Numbered from the stretch's first letter, positions 23,790-35,296 are shown. The stretch: DNA of 40,351 nt from Heliocybe sulcata (GCA_004369045.1 ML213534.1:1-40351); one strand, 5' to 3'. A program made the numbers and translations. Notes: a model not told the origin generated them from the sequence alone.

Positions 23790-26027
23790 ATGGAAACGGG
23801 CTCTCATGTTCACGCGCCGACATCAAAGCCCCATCTACTCTCTTATATTCCTGCTCAGTTTACCTTCTCTTGCCCCAGGACTCTGGAACAATCACGAAGC
23901 AATACTCTTGCATACATGCATGAGTCTGCTCGCTCGGTCGTCAGCATGAGACCCACAATCTCCGAAATGCTCTCAAGGAGTGTGCCATTTCGGCGAACGA
24001 ATTCAGGACTACTGCAGGCGGAACGCGTCAAGTTATCTTATGAACGAACTAAGGCTATCGTACAGGCATACAGTGAGTATTACAAAATCGTATTGTCATG
24101 CACTAGTCATTGAGCCTCGAGCTCGCCTCCTGCAGGATTGACCGCGAATGACATTCTTCATCTATCCGAAAAATATTGGGAGTTTCATACAGACCCCATC
24201 CTCGTCACCGACGGCGGGGCTGGAACACTGTCGACTATACACTACAACCTCTGTAGCGGTACTCTGGCTATGTTCACTGCTGGGAGAACGGATATTGCTC
24301 GTGTGCTTAGCGATCTCTTGGAGTTTAACCTCTGGTACCCCTCTGTATCCTTTACATCAATTGCAGAACTAACCTCTCGATGCCTTGTAATCAGTGGGCA
24401 GTATTGTCTGACTGAACTCGGACACGGGCTAGATGCCATAAATTTGGAGACAACAGTCACAAAGCTTGAGGACGGTCAGCTCGAGCTCCACACGCCTGCA
24501 GAGCGAGCTGCGAAGTCAGTTTTTTCGCCACTGAAGAGCATAATACGACTTCTAATATTACGTGTTTTCTACAGATTCATGCCGCCTACAGTGCCATGTG
24601 GGATCCCTTGTGTAGCGATCGTCTTCGCCCGTCTCATTGTACGTGGCGAAGACAGAGGTGTGAAGCCTTTCCTCGTGCCTTTGCACGATGGCGAACAAAT
24701 GTACGAGGGGATCACATCCAAGTAAGGGGATCATTATCCATTTTGTTGCCGACTCACAGCTTTATTCTGCCAGGCAATTACCTATGCGTGGCGGAACTGA
24801 CCCAGTTTGCCACGCCCTGACGTATTTTGACCGTGTTCTCCTTCCACCGACCGCCCTTCTCGGCGGAGAAAGCAAGGCCACAGATCCTCGTGCTGCTTTC
24901 TTTGGAAATATTTCGCGCGTTATCTCTGGCACCTTGTCCATGGGTGCCTTCGCTGTTTCCGCCTTGCGTATTGGCTGTTGCGTTGCTGGTCGATACAGCC
25001 TTCGCCGGACGGTTACGGACGCGTCCGAGCGCATCCAAAGACCCATCATCTCGTTCAGCACCCAGTATATTCCTGTGCTGGTGGGCATAGCACAGGCGAC
25101 TGTGATGCGCGTGTTTGCCGATGTATCACACTCCCGGTTCACGGATAGCCGTAACTCCCTTACTGTGAAACACTTCATAGCTGCTGTTTTCAAGACAACT
25201 GTTTTTCAACATGTGCATACCACCCTTCCTCCCCTGGGAGATCGATGTGGCGCACAAGGGCTTTTTGAAGTAAACCAACTTTCTGTATTACACGTACGAA
25301 CGGTTTCTTTTGGCCTGGTCAGAGGTTAACACTTTCGATCCGTAGGCAAACATGAGAGGTGCAGCTATTGCAGAAGGAGACATTTTGGGGATATCTATCC
25401 GTACGTGGCACATCTTTCTCTTGCCAGGTATCACCAGTAATATTCTATTCAGGATTCGCTGTCGAGGTGGTCCTAGGACGTATTGTCCCGCCGCCGCCCC
25501 TGAACAGTGATCATATCCTCGCTCGTCGCGAAACGGGTCTAATCCAGGAACTTCGAGAAACGATGCTGGAAGCCTCTGGTCATCGTAGCCGGAAAAATGA
25601 AGCCATACTTCTGCCGCAATGTCAAGGATTGATGGAGGCCATTGGCCATCGGCTGGCGATTGACTCCGCAACTGAGAAGGGCATTGATGCGCGGATAGTG
25701 AAATGCTACCTAGCTAGTGTAATGAGCCTAGATGAGGCCTGGTATGTGGAGCGCGAAGGTTTCTCCCGGTCCGTTCTGAAGGCAGCGCTCCTCGATGCTG
25801 CCACGTCGTTGTATCCCGACATGGATCATCTGCTTTCCACCTTACAGGCAGATTTGTACGTCACGGCTCCCATTGTCTCGGACGACCGCTGGCGAGCCTA
25901 TACCGAGGCTCTTCCTAGCTTTCGAGGACAGCAGGGGAAGCGGTCAGACCATTACACAAGATCTCTGGACATGCATGCGGATCAGGGGTGTCGCGCAGGG
26001 CAGGGTGGCTTGAAGGCTATGCTTTAG
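23790..26027 (+). CDS. Acyl-CoA oxidase-like FAD enzyme
   Basis: This is a flavoprotein of the acyl-CoA oxidase/dehydrogenase superfamily. The family oxidises acyl-CoA to trans-2-enoyl-CoA, and its oxidase branch passes electrons to oxygen, usually in peroxisomes. I read seven exons and about 630 residues, all in frame. The N-terminal helical part ends in AERVKLSYERTKAIVQAY. Then come LTANDILHLSEKYWEFHTDP and the flavin-binding core GQYCLTELGHGLDAINLETT. These are followed by FMPPTVPCGIPCVAIVFARL, RGEDRGVKPFLVPLHDG, LPMRGGTDPVCHALTYFDRV and NISRVISGTLSMGAFAVSAL. Next are YSLRRTV, HFIAAVFKTTV, GDRCGAQGLFEVNQLSVLH and ANMRGAAIAEGDILG, then a C-terminal helical domain ending at TAG/26027. No obvious C-terminal SKL peroxisome signal is present (it ends KAML). 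The start at ATG 23790 follows a TATAG that could also be a splice acceptor, so an extra upstream exon is possible. It is convergent with the dead FMO. Confidence 0.9.
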
Positions 26028-26670
26028 ACTGCGTGATTCAGAGTCAAGCTTTAATGAGACTGAATTCAAGCACTTCATTCCAATCACTGTTACTATAGCT
26101 CGTACCGTGGCGGGCTTCCACTAGCCGTGTCGCTTCAAACATTAACATTTGAATGTCTCCTACTCTGCCAATCATCGGTTTGTTGTGCCGAATTGGCTGA
26201 TTCCGAATAGCATGCATTGTACATCAAATATCCATAAGATTAGACCAGCTCGCGATCGGCAGTACTTGTTGGATTGTGTACTTTAGAAGTACCGTACTTT
26301 TCGTCACTCTATTTTTCTCCATTAAAGTCTTTCATAGACCTATACTGCATGTAGGGCAAGCACCGGATAGAGAGCAAATCATTCACTCTGCCCGCAAAGC
26401 TCAATTGTCTAGGCGCCCATGTAGCAACACCAAGACCGCAAAGTACCGTGTCAGACCGATGCACTATTGACATCTACGTGCTGCTCATTTACAGCCATAA
26501 GAATGAGGAGATCCGGCGCGACATGAGGTGTGCTACTGTGCCACTTGTGAGCATGGCGGAACGACATACGTTTCAACGTTCAACGAGCTATTTAGCAGAC
26601 AGGATAAAATTTGAGCACTACCTGACGCCGTGTCGGCAGTGAAGCTATCACAGCGGAACCTACCAAACCT
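26028..26670. other. Convergent intergenic region
   Basis: This is the 3' side of both the acyl-CoA oxidase (+) and the FMO relic (-). It is AT-rich, with only short motif-free frames. I see no gene. Confidence 0.55.
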
Positions 26671-28988
26671 TCATATGCACTCGACATGAACAAGTCCGTT
26701 TACCTGCTCTACTGCCCAAGCCACGCCATTTAGCGCTAAATAAGAGATCATGGGTATCGAACCCGTGGTAACGTTCCCCAGAACGCCTCGGCGAATGAAG
26801 GTATCCCAAAGCTCCCGTTTTAGTGACTACTGGTGCTCCTGCCGACTTATAATGACCTACATGGCAGTAGAAGTCACGAAGCAACGCCGAGGCTTCATCG
26901 GACACGTGAGTACATGAACCTACTCTCGGAATGTTGGATAATTTTAATGCTCACCGGTAACACGCCAGAACGCGTAATCCGTACTCGCCATATCTGTCGT
27001 AAACCCGGCGCAGCCGCGATATCCTTTGCCTAGGTACTGACGTACGTTAATGATCGACGCCGTACTTGACTCTCTCGCTGAGCAAGTGGTAGTGAGGCAG
27101 CGAGACTGGCAGAGTAATTTGGTTCTTGAGCAAGGACGCCCAGAACATGGACTGAATCTTGGAGATTGGCGGAACCGCTCCTGCGAGTCCAAGTGGTGAG
27201 TATGAGAAAGGGTCTTCATAGCACGATTAGGTAGATCATACCGACGTCCGACCTCATGAAGGCAATGAAGCCTGCACTCGGACTTCCACTCCAGCAGATA
27301 TTCCTAACATCCGCCTCCCCGACGTCGTCTACTCGCCCTTCCCAGGAACTCAAAATCTTGCTTATAGCCCGTCGCATAGATGTCCATATCGGGCTTCGCG
27401 TGTGCGGGGGCATGTCTTCCAGAGGGTCGATGTTTCGGGAGAGGTAGTCCATGAAGCGGGGTCGATGGCGGTACGGACGGTTGATGTATGGCATTGCTTT
27501 GTGAGACTGAGAGGAACATCAGAACATGCGACATCATAAAGAAGGAAAGCGTTCCTACTTTGTTGAGGAACCCATAGGCACGCCCTAAGCGGTCGGGTTC
27601 GAGCTCGCCAACCTACTTATGCCAGGGCTGAGTGATGAATCAGGAGATTGAGCTCTGTGAATACCGACCCATTGCAGCCTGCCTGTGTACCTGGGAGTCG
27701 TTTTCAGTCTCCCGTCACAACCTCATGAGTACGACTTACCGGTCAGAACCCACAGTACCCTCTTGACCACAAAATCCGAGATGCTGATACCCGATGGTCA
27801 ATATCCACCAGTAGATCAACCGATTCAGCAACTTACAACCAGCGAATATGAGACTTGGCTACCCACGGGTGCTAATACCGCCGCGTCAGCAACTGAGCTC
27901 GAAGGGAAACCACGGTTACGTACGACATACGCTGTCTCGCCCAGGTTCGTGATCAGGGAATGGATCGGTACGGGAATCTTGGACTCGAACTTGAACCCGA
28001 GGAGGGAGAAGTCATTCTGGAATGCCTTAGAGTGAGTTATGCAATGGAGCGGTTCGGTAGGCTGCTTACCAAAGCTTTCGGAAAGGATAGGAACCTTCAA
28101 TCCTCGTCTGTAATGACCCAGATAGCCATACAAGTGTAAGTACGTACCCTGCTCTCGAATACAACACTGCTTCCTTCGCTCCAGCCTTTGCTGCCTTATA
28201 CGCGAGGTCCATTCCAGTCCCACCCGTGCCCAGTATCAAGACTTTCCGATCCCTCAGCTGCTCCCGGTACTTGTATTCCGAAGAGTGAAAGATCTGCGCC
28301 TTGGGATTGTTCCTCCGCACATTCTCAATCCCAGGAACTGCGGGAACTTGCGGGACTACATGCAATCCGGTGCATATTGCAAGGTAGGGAGTATGTAAAG
28401 TGATCGGTTCCGTGGTACAATCAGTCATGTCGCCTAGGTACGTACCAGTGTCCCATTCGGCAGAGTTATCTGGTCTTCTACGGACGTGAGAGACGCTGTG
28501 TCCACCTTCTGGGTTCCGCGATATTTGGGTCACTTTGCAAGAGAGCTGGATTTTCGGCCATAACTTAAATTGAGAAGTGTAGTCCTTTAGATAGTCGACG
28601 TATTCCTATACGCAAGTCAAATCTAACTCATTGTAAGAAGCAGGAGAATTACCTCTAAAGTTAAATGATCAGGGTGCGATAGAGACAGACGGAAGTCCAA
28701 GAAAGACGTGAGCTGCTTTGACGAAACCAAGTTCGCGTTCTACATTCCGCGTAAGCCCAACCACTTGTTGATCCACTCGACAGCCAGCTCACCTCATATG
28801 AGCGATATCGAAACGTCCCGCCAATATCGTCCTCCTGTTTGAGTATGATCGGGTCGGAAGAGTAGCAGCTTCTAGAAGGGCCTTACAGGCCACTGGACCG
28901 ACCGGACGCGCCCGAATATACGAAGTTTGGAAGACGAAACGCGTGAGATGGCGGGAAACTAACCTGTACCTACGATCACCACTCTCAT
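26671..28988 (-). pseudogene. Flavin-dependent monooxygenase (FMO-like), decayed, longer copy
   Basis: The family oxygenates substrates with FAD and NADPH. The minus-strand ATG at 28988 gives MRVVIVGTG, the start of the FAD Rossmann fold. Then come IILKQEDDIGGTFRYRSYE, LVSSKQLTSFLDF, SHPDHLTLEEYVDYLKDY, AICTGLHVVPQVP and VLILGTGGTGMDLAYKAAK (NADPH fold). They continue with FKFESKIPVPIHSLITNLGE, HPWVAKSHIRW, GTQAGCNQW, GRAYGFLN, AMPYINRPYRHRPRFMDYL, GEADVRNI, VPPISKIQSMFWASLLKN and C-terminal GSIPMISYLALNG. The lesions are clear. KPDMDIYATGYKQDF is out of frame with the blocks on either side. The YVST-AKDI block has TAG in place of a Leu codon. Single-base shifts separate QIWR from EYGLRVLACY, and TKT from ELWDTFIRRG. 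I call it dead, although most exons and splice sites survive. It spans the left arm of the palindrome. Confidence 0.85.
26749..28839 (-). repeat. Left arm of 2,091-bp inverted duplication
   Basis: Every position x here pairs with 58680 minus x in the right arm. All open frames inside the two arms translate identically, and spot comparison found one mismatch, at 28825 (paired with 29855) near the inner edge. The outer edge is at the C of CATGGGTATCG (26749). The FMO reading continues past it to its C-terminus only on this side. Confidence 0.95.
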
Positions 28989-29840
28989 ATTGACTCTTCT
29001 GCTCTCCTTAGCCTGCTAGGGAGCTTCGACACTCGACACCTGGAGATTCATCCTGAGGAACCGCTCCAAGTCCGATGTATCCCCTAGCGTCTGGAAGTCG
29101 CCTTCCGTTCTCCTCAGCAGCATACACTGATGTGCCAGATAGGACCGTCCTTGAGGTAGATACTTCGTCGGTTTAGAATCATTAATCCGCGCAGAGCGTT
29201 GATTGGCACCCAAGCTGGGCGATGGGGACTCATCACGTCGCAATTCGCACTCCGAAGCATCACTCAACGCCGGCTGTATAACCCACCACTCATAACCCAC
29301 CAATCACATGATTTTGTGGTTTCTGCCCAGCACTCTTAGCCAGCGAGCCAGCGAGCGTGATTTCAGGCCCTTTCCGCAATCTGTGGGCTAGAGGAAATGC
29401 ATGCGCGGTGACGCTCAATCGCTACGTGTGACGTCACGTACATCAGGACTGGCGACTGGCGACTCTCGACGATGAGTTGTCACTCTTCCGTCGCTTGTTT
29501 ACAACACTCGACCACCCCCAATTACAGCGATTGGGTTCCAGTTGCTTTTGAGCAGTCCCAGCCTGGGGGGATCTTAGAGCTTGTATGTCTTTGCCAGTCT
29601 CGTGCGCAAAACTTCTGGTGAAAGCCCTGACCTTGGATAGGATTGCGGCTTCAGTTGACCCTTCTGCCTTCCGATTAAGAGCTCCCAGTACCCACGCGCG
29701 ACTTGGTCAAGGACCTGGTGGCAGCATATTGGTTCTCATTCTACCTGCAAGCGCTGATGTCCACAAATTTTCCTCAGTTCCGGCATCTGTCGTCCAATAA
29801 TAAGCAAGAGCGGCGGAAGGCCTCCGTCAAATCAATCGGT
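28840..29840. other. 1,001-bp spacer of the inverted duplication
   Basis: The left half holds the FMO first exon (28988-28964 on the minus strand) and its upstream leader up to about 29140. This segment recurs in decayed form at 35395-35570. The right half is different DNA. It includes a plus-strand exon-like frame at about 29694-29840 reading LVKDLVAAYWFSFYLQALM and later QERRKASVKSI, with a possible donor (GGTAAC) just where the right arm begins. I do not recognise that protein. If any promoter survives here it would drive the two FMO copies apart. Confidence 0.55.
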
Positions 29841-31931
29841 AACAGGAGGACGATGTTGGCGGGACGTTTCGATATCGCTCATATGAGGTGAGCTGGCTGT
29901 CGAGTGGATCAACAAGTGGTTGGGCTTACGCGGAATGTAGAACGCGAACTTGGTTTCGTCAAAGCAGCTCACGTCTTTCTTGGACTTCCGTCTGTCTCTA
30001 TCGCACCCTGATCATTTAACTTTAGAGGTAATTCTCCTGCTTCTTACAATGAGTTAGATTTGACTTGCGTATAGGAATACGTCGACTATCTAAAGGACTA
30101 CACTTCTCAATTTAAGTTATGGCCGAAAATCCAGCTCTCTTGCAAAGTGACCCAAATATCGCGGAACCCAGAAGGTGGACACAGCGTCTCTCACGTCCGT
30201 AGAAGACCAGATAACTCTGCCGAATGGGACACTGGTACGTACCTAGGCGACATGACTGATTGTACCACGGAACCGATCACTTTACATACTCCCTACCTTG
30301 CAATATGCACCGGATTGCATGTAGTCCCGCAAGTTCCCGCAGTTCCTGGGATTGAGAATGTGCGGAGGAACAATCCCAAGGCGCAGATCTTTCACTCTTC
30401 GGAATACAAGTACCGGGAGCAGCTGAGGGATCGGAAAGTCTTGATACTGGGCACGGGTGGGACTGGAATGGACCTCGCGTATAAGGCAGCAAAGGCTGGA
30501 GCGAAGGAAGCAGTGTTGTATTCGAGAGCAGGGTACGTACTTACACTTGTATGGCTATCTGGGTCATTACAGACGAGGATTGAAGGTTCCTATCCTTTCC
30601 GAAAGCTTTGGTAAGCAGCCTACCGAACCGCTCCATTGCATAACTCACTCTAAGGCATTCCAGAATGACTTCTCCCTCCTCGGGTTCAAGTTCGAGTCCA
30701 AGATTCCCGTACCGATCCATTCCCTGATCACGAACCTGGGCGAGACAGCGTATGTCGTACGTAACCGTGGTTTCCCTTCGAGCTCAGTTGCTGACGCGGC
30801 GGTATTAGCACCCGTGGGTAGCCAAGTCTCATATTCGCTGGTTGTAAGTTGCTGAATCGGTTGATCTACTGGTGGATATTGACCATCGGGTATCAGCATC
30901 TCGGATTTTGTGGTCAAGAGGGTACTGTGGGTTCTGACCGGTAAGTCGTACTCATGAGGTTGTGACGGGAGACTGAAAACGACTCCCAGGTACACAGGCA
31001 GGCTGCAATGGGTCGGTATTCACAGAGCTCAATCTCCTGATTCATCACTCAGCCCTGGCATAAGTAGGTTGGCGAGCTCGAACCCGACCGCTTAGGGCGT
31101 GCCTATGGGTTCCTCAACAAAGTAGGAACGCTTTCCTTCTTTATGATGTCGCATGTTCTGATGTTCCTCTCAGTCTCACAAAGCAATGCCATACATCAAC
31201 CGTCCGTACCGCCATCGACCCCGCTTCATGGACTACCTCTCCCGAAACATCGACCCTCTGGAAGACATGCCCCCGCACACGCGAAGCCCGATATGGACAT
31301 CTATGCGACGGGCTATAAGCAAGATTTTGAGTTCCTGGGAAGGGCGAGTAGACGACGTCGGGGAGGCGGATGTTAGGAATATCTGCTGGAGTGGAAGTCC
31401 GAGTGCAGGCTTCATTGCCTTCATGAGGTCGGACGTCGGTATGATCTACCTAATCGTGCTATGAAGACCCTTTCTCATACTCACCACTTGGACTCGCAGG
31501 AGCGGTTCCGCCAATCTCCAAGATTCAGTCCATGTTCTGGGCGTCCTTGCTCAAGAACCAAATTACTCTGCCAGTCTCGCTGCCTCACTACCACTTGCTC
31601 AGCGAGAGAGTCAAGTACGGCGTCGATCATTAACGTACGTCAGTACCTAGGCAAAGGATATCGCGGCTGCGCCGGGTTTACGACAGATATGGCGAGTACG
31701 GATTACGCGTTCTGGCGTGTTACCGGTGAGCATTAAAATTATCCAACATTCCGAGAGTAGGTTCATGTACTCACGTGTCCGATGAAGCCTCGGCGTTGCT
31801 TCGTGACTTCTACTGCCATGTAGGTCATTATAAGTCGGCAGGAGCACCAGTAGTCACTAAAACGGGAGCTTTGGGATACCTTCATTCGCCGAGGCGTTCT
31901 GGGGAACGTTACCACGGGTTCGATACCCATG
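29841..31931 (+). pseudogene. FMO-like relic, mirror copy (right arm of the inverted duplication)
   Basis: This plus-strand segment is the reverse-complement twin of 26749-28839, so the arm and the relic coincide. It lacks the MRVVIVGTG first exon and the normal C-terminus. At the outer edge the sequence leaves the FMO after GSIPM and reads a few foreign codons to a stop. It carries exactly the same internal lesions as the left copy: the out-of-frame ATGY block, the TAG in YVST-AKDI, and the shifts before EYGLRV and before ELWDTF. It cannot encode an enzyme. Transcription across both arms would give a long self-complementary RNA. Confidence 0.9.
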
Positions 31932-33441
31932 CTCTTTACCCCTGATTGAATTACGCGGTCTGCGCGGCGGAGCAGGTTCACGTACTCGTGCATATCCTCA
32001 GTTCGTGAAGGTCTAATCTTGCTTCCGTGACCTCGATGTGGTGTCTGACATTGGTTTCAATCCGGGATCATTCCAGATTACTTCACTTTACCTGCACGTA
32101 CTCACTCATCTGTGCTGAATGGCCTTTTGGACTTGCTAACTCCATACGCAGATAGTATGCCATGGTGATTCAAGAGAATATAAGAGCGGGCCCGGAATCT
32201 TGCACAGATCCGCGCCGCCTATCTAGGTGTCAGCATCACAGCTCGCTACAGCGGCACAGGTCGATATTCGCTTGTTATCTGAATCGTAAATGGACAAGAA
32301 CCCGATGCGTCTTCGCCTGGAACAGGGGCGGTGAATTGGCTGTTCCGCTTTGACTCCGACTTCGCCGCTGCACGTCTCGACGCTCGTGTGGCTTCGATTG
32401 ATAATATTATTCGTGCAGTGATAAAACTCCGGGTCCGGTCAGAAGCGCACCTACGTCTTGGACCCGATAGCAGAGGGAAGCAATCTCGACCAGGTACGTG
32501 ACCAATTCCTTGTAGTTAATTATCGATGCGAATGTTTCACGGAGAACAGCAGCCACTCGCACACAGGTGGCGTTGTCGCTGCCTGGTTTTGGTCTGCTTT
32601 ACGGCAGATTTGGACTGCTGGATCCGACTATGAACATCAAGCATCCAAGGTTATTGATAAATGTCCGGAGCAACAATACCGCCCACGGAATGTCATAACT
32701 TTGATCATCTGCTGCGGGTGGACGTGTTGCTGCCTATCGCCGATGCTGCCTGTTATCCCTTCATCTGCCTGCCCGTTATGTCTTTGAATGATCGCGGCGC
32801 AGTCACATAGCTCCCCGGCTCCCGCATGGTCGGGTCTGCGTCCTTCCGTTGACCATTACGGGCTAGATGCCTACCTAAAGTCACGCTCAAGTGATACCCA
32901 TGGAGTGATCAACTTTTTGCTGGGATCAGGTGCATGCTGGCCCTCTCGGTCTCCGTGACCATGCTCATGAGAACGATCACACAATTCGACTTGGTACTGA
33001 TAGAGATCTCTTCATGACGGTTTCAGGGGCCTGTATCATCAGATATGGATGTGTGCTGATCTTGATGATGATCTGTTGAGGAAGTCGAAGAGCAGTGATG
33101 AAGGACATGGCCAAACATCATGTTTCAACATCACACTAGTCCTGATTGACGACAGTATCACGACTTGTTCTGCCGATTCATGCCACTCTCCCGAGTAGAT
33201 CCAGATCAGAATGGACTCACGGTGCGTATCTTTTGCTCAGTGATGCAGCTCTTGACTTCTAGACAGGACTCAAGCGAGATCAAGATCAGATGGAAGTAGC
33301 ATACCTGAGTGATCTTGATGATAATACTGCAGCTGACAGGCACAGCATTTCTTGAAGGGATTATATGCGAGTGGTCCGACAGCGGTATCAGACCTAGGTT
33401 TCTACTACCTGTCATCCCCAGTTAACATCTTTGAGCTGTGG
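31932..33441. other. No firm gene; coding-like patch at about 32220-32500
   Basis: A plus-strand frame reads AAYLGVSITARYSGTGRYS, then an in-frame TGA, then AVNWLFRFDSDFAAARLDA, SIDNIIRAVIKLRVRSEAHL and a possible donor near 32490. It has the feel of a decayed exon but I cannot name a family. Further short frames to 32787 are unrecognised. The last 400 bases are upstream DNA of the second DUF6534 gene, with several TGATCTTGATGAT-like words. Confidence 0.35.
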
Positions 33442-35296
33442 ATGTCATTCATCGACAATACCATAGGTGCTCTCTTTGTTGGGCTAATAGGTGGCCTTAT
33501 GTGAGTCTCCTCCTTCAGTAATCCAACCATTACCTGTGTTTATACTTACATTTTTCTGCAGACTGTGGGGAGCAACCAACTTGCAAATACTCATCTACTT
33601 CAGGGGATATCCATATGATAGTATATCAGCTAGGCTCACTGTACAGTGTACATCTGTTATGAATGAATTCATGTCTCATTGACAATTCCTCAGGTTCTTA
33701 CACTATGGTGTGTGGTGTGCTTGATCAACTCTTTCAGTTTCACAGCTAACCATGCAATATTGAGGGCTCTGGACATCCTCCACCTCATCCTCATAGCCCA
33801 TGGCATCTATTACTATTTGATCAGTAATAGAGGGTCACTGATACTCAGTATACCATGGAGTCTCAAGGTGCTCTTGTTCTCTACAATCACAGAACACTGG
33901 TTAATCTCAAGAAATTTGCAGCTTGAAGTCACAATGGGTGTGAGCCCTACTTGATTCTCATGATTTACCTGCGAGCCTCCCTGATAATGAACTCTTAAGT
34001 CTGTCATTATGGTCAGTGTACAAAGGTATGGCATAATAGCATCCCCATGGTCAGGTGTCTATATCAGACTCATGTTCTATCAGCTTGTACACGATGAAGC
34101 TATGGAAATGTATGCTCCTGCTACAACCCCACTAATGACTGGATAACTGTTGAACTTATTACACAGTCTGCAAGACTCTATTCAAGAAACAAGCAAGAGC
34201 AATGCAGTGGTTCCTTGTAGGTTCTGCATATTTTTGAAGGAACTGTGATCTGTGACAATTATCGCATATCATCCAGGTACTGTTGTTGTCTATAACTTTT
34301 GGTGTGTCTGAGTATCTGCAGCTCTATCAATAAAAAAGTGATTACAGCTCTCTAGGTACACGGATAGGTCTGTCAACATGCTATACCACTGCACTTCTTA
34401 CTTACAGCTAATGTCAATGGCACCCAGCAAGCACTTGGGCTACGTGAGTCATCTAAATTTGATGCTCAACATGTCAGTTCACTATATTATAGGTTTCACA
34501 CAGCTACCATCTTGCAGGTTGCTAATGTGCAGGTATGAGTCCATGTTATAGTCCTGGTACATGCTTGTAGAAGTACAGGCTGCAATCTGTGGCAGTCATA
34601 TGTACGGATAGCCAATCAGGCTGGCTTGCACTATGACAGTTAATTTTGGGTTCAGTTACTGAAAGATTTATCACAGTGGGCACTGTATTCTGCTTCTGCA
34701 ACAGCTACTGTTGTGGACCTGACTATCTCAGCTGTCCTGGGGTTTTCACTGTGGCAGCACCAAACTGGCTTTCAAAGGTACTCAGAATGTATAGCTGATG
34801 ATCTCACAGTTCTGACACTGAGGTCAACAGAACCGACTCTTTGATACGGACAGTATCCCCGACAGCAATGAGGACTGGAGCACTCACATTGTAAGTCTGT
34901 CAGCCTCTCCGTCTCCTGAGCTCTGAGTCATTGAAAATCTCACTTTAGTGCAACATCCCTCTCGGAAATAGTAACAGTGAGTAAGCCTATGCTCCCCAGA
35001 GCCATACATACATTGATGGTTGCATCAGTTTTTGGTGTTGCCCAGCACCCTCATTCCATTCGGTGTGAATGCATTCCGGGTAAAATGTGAGAGATTATCC
35101 AGTGTGGTTGACTTGGGTCGTTGTTACTTATGCAGCTTTCATTAGTGTATGTCAACTCATATATGTCATCGTGCGTGCTGCAAGTATCCCATGCATAATT
35201 CAGTCACTCATACAGCTTCCCAGACTGAATGCCAGACCACCCCACATGGATAGTATGGAAGCCCGTGTTTCGCAGCCACAACACCTCAGGCCCTGA
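33442..35296 (+). CDS. DUF6534 membrane protein (second copy)
   Basis: This is a second seven-helix DUF6534 protein of unknown function. The ATG at 33442 gives MSFIDNTIGALFVGLIGGLM. The next exon (from 33562) gives LWGATNLQILIYFRGYPYDS. Later blocks are ALDILHLILIAHGIYYYLIS, the short IPWSLK|LEVTMGVS join, KKQARAMQWFL, WALYSASATATVVDLTIS with LWQHQTGFQ (about 34678-34780), TDSLIRT with MRTGALT, VYVNSYMSS and the C-terminal LNARPPHM, ending at 35296. The family order is complete. Several exons in 34000-34650 and around 34990 are hard to join, so partial decay is possible. It is clearly diverged from the copy at 8448, and its DNA looks more AT-rich than the central genes. Confidence 0.7.

Noticed and set aside
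24762-25193. 143-codon minus-strand frame
   Set aside because: It lies antisense to the well-supported acyl-CoA oxidase exon and has no motif.
30277-30995. Minus-strand frames inside the right arm (and plus-strand frames in the left arm)
   Set aside because: They are antisense shadows of FMO exons, duplicated only because the arms are.
31917-31928. GGTTCGATACCC looks like a tRNA T-arm (also mirrored near 26.75 kb)
   Set aside because: No D-arm, anticodon arm or acceptor stem fits around it. On the left arm the same bases encode the FMO C-terminal GSIPM.
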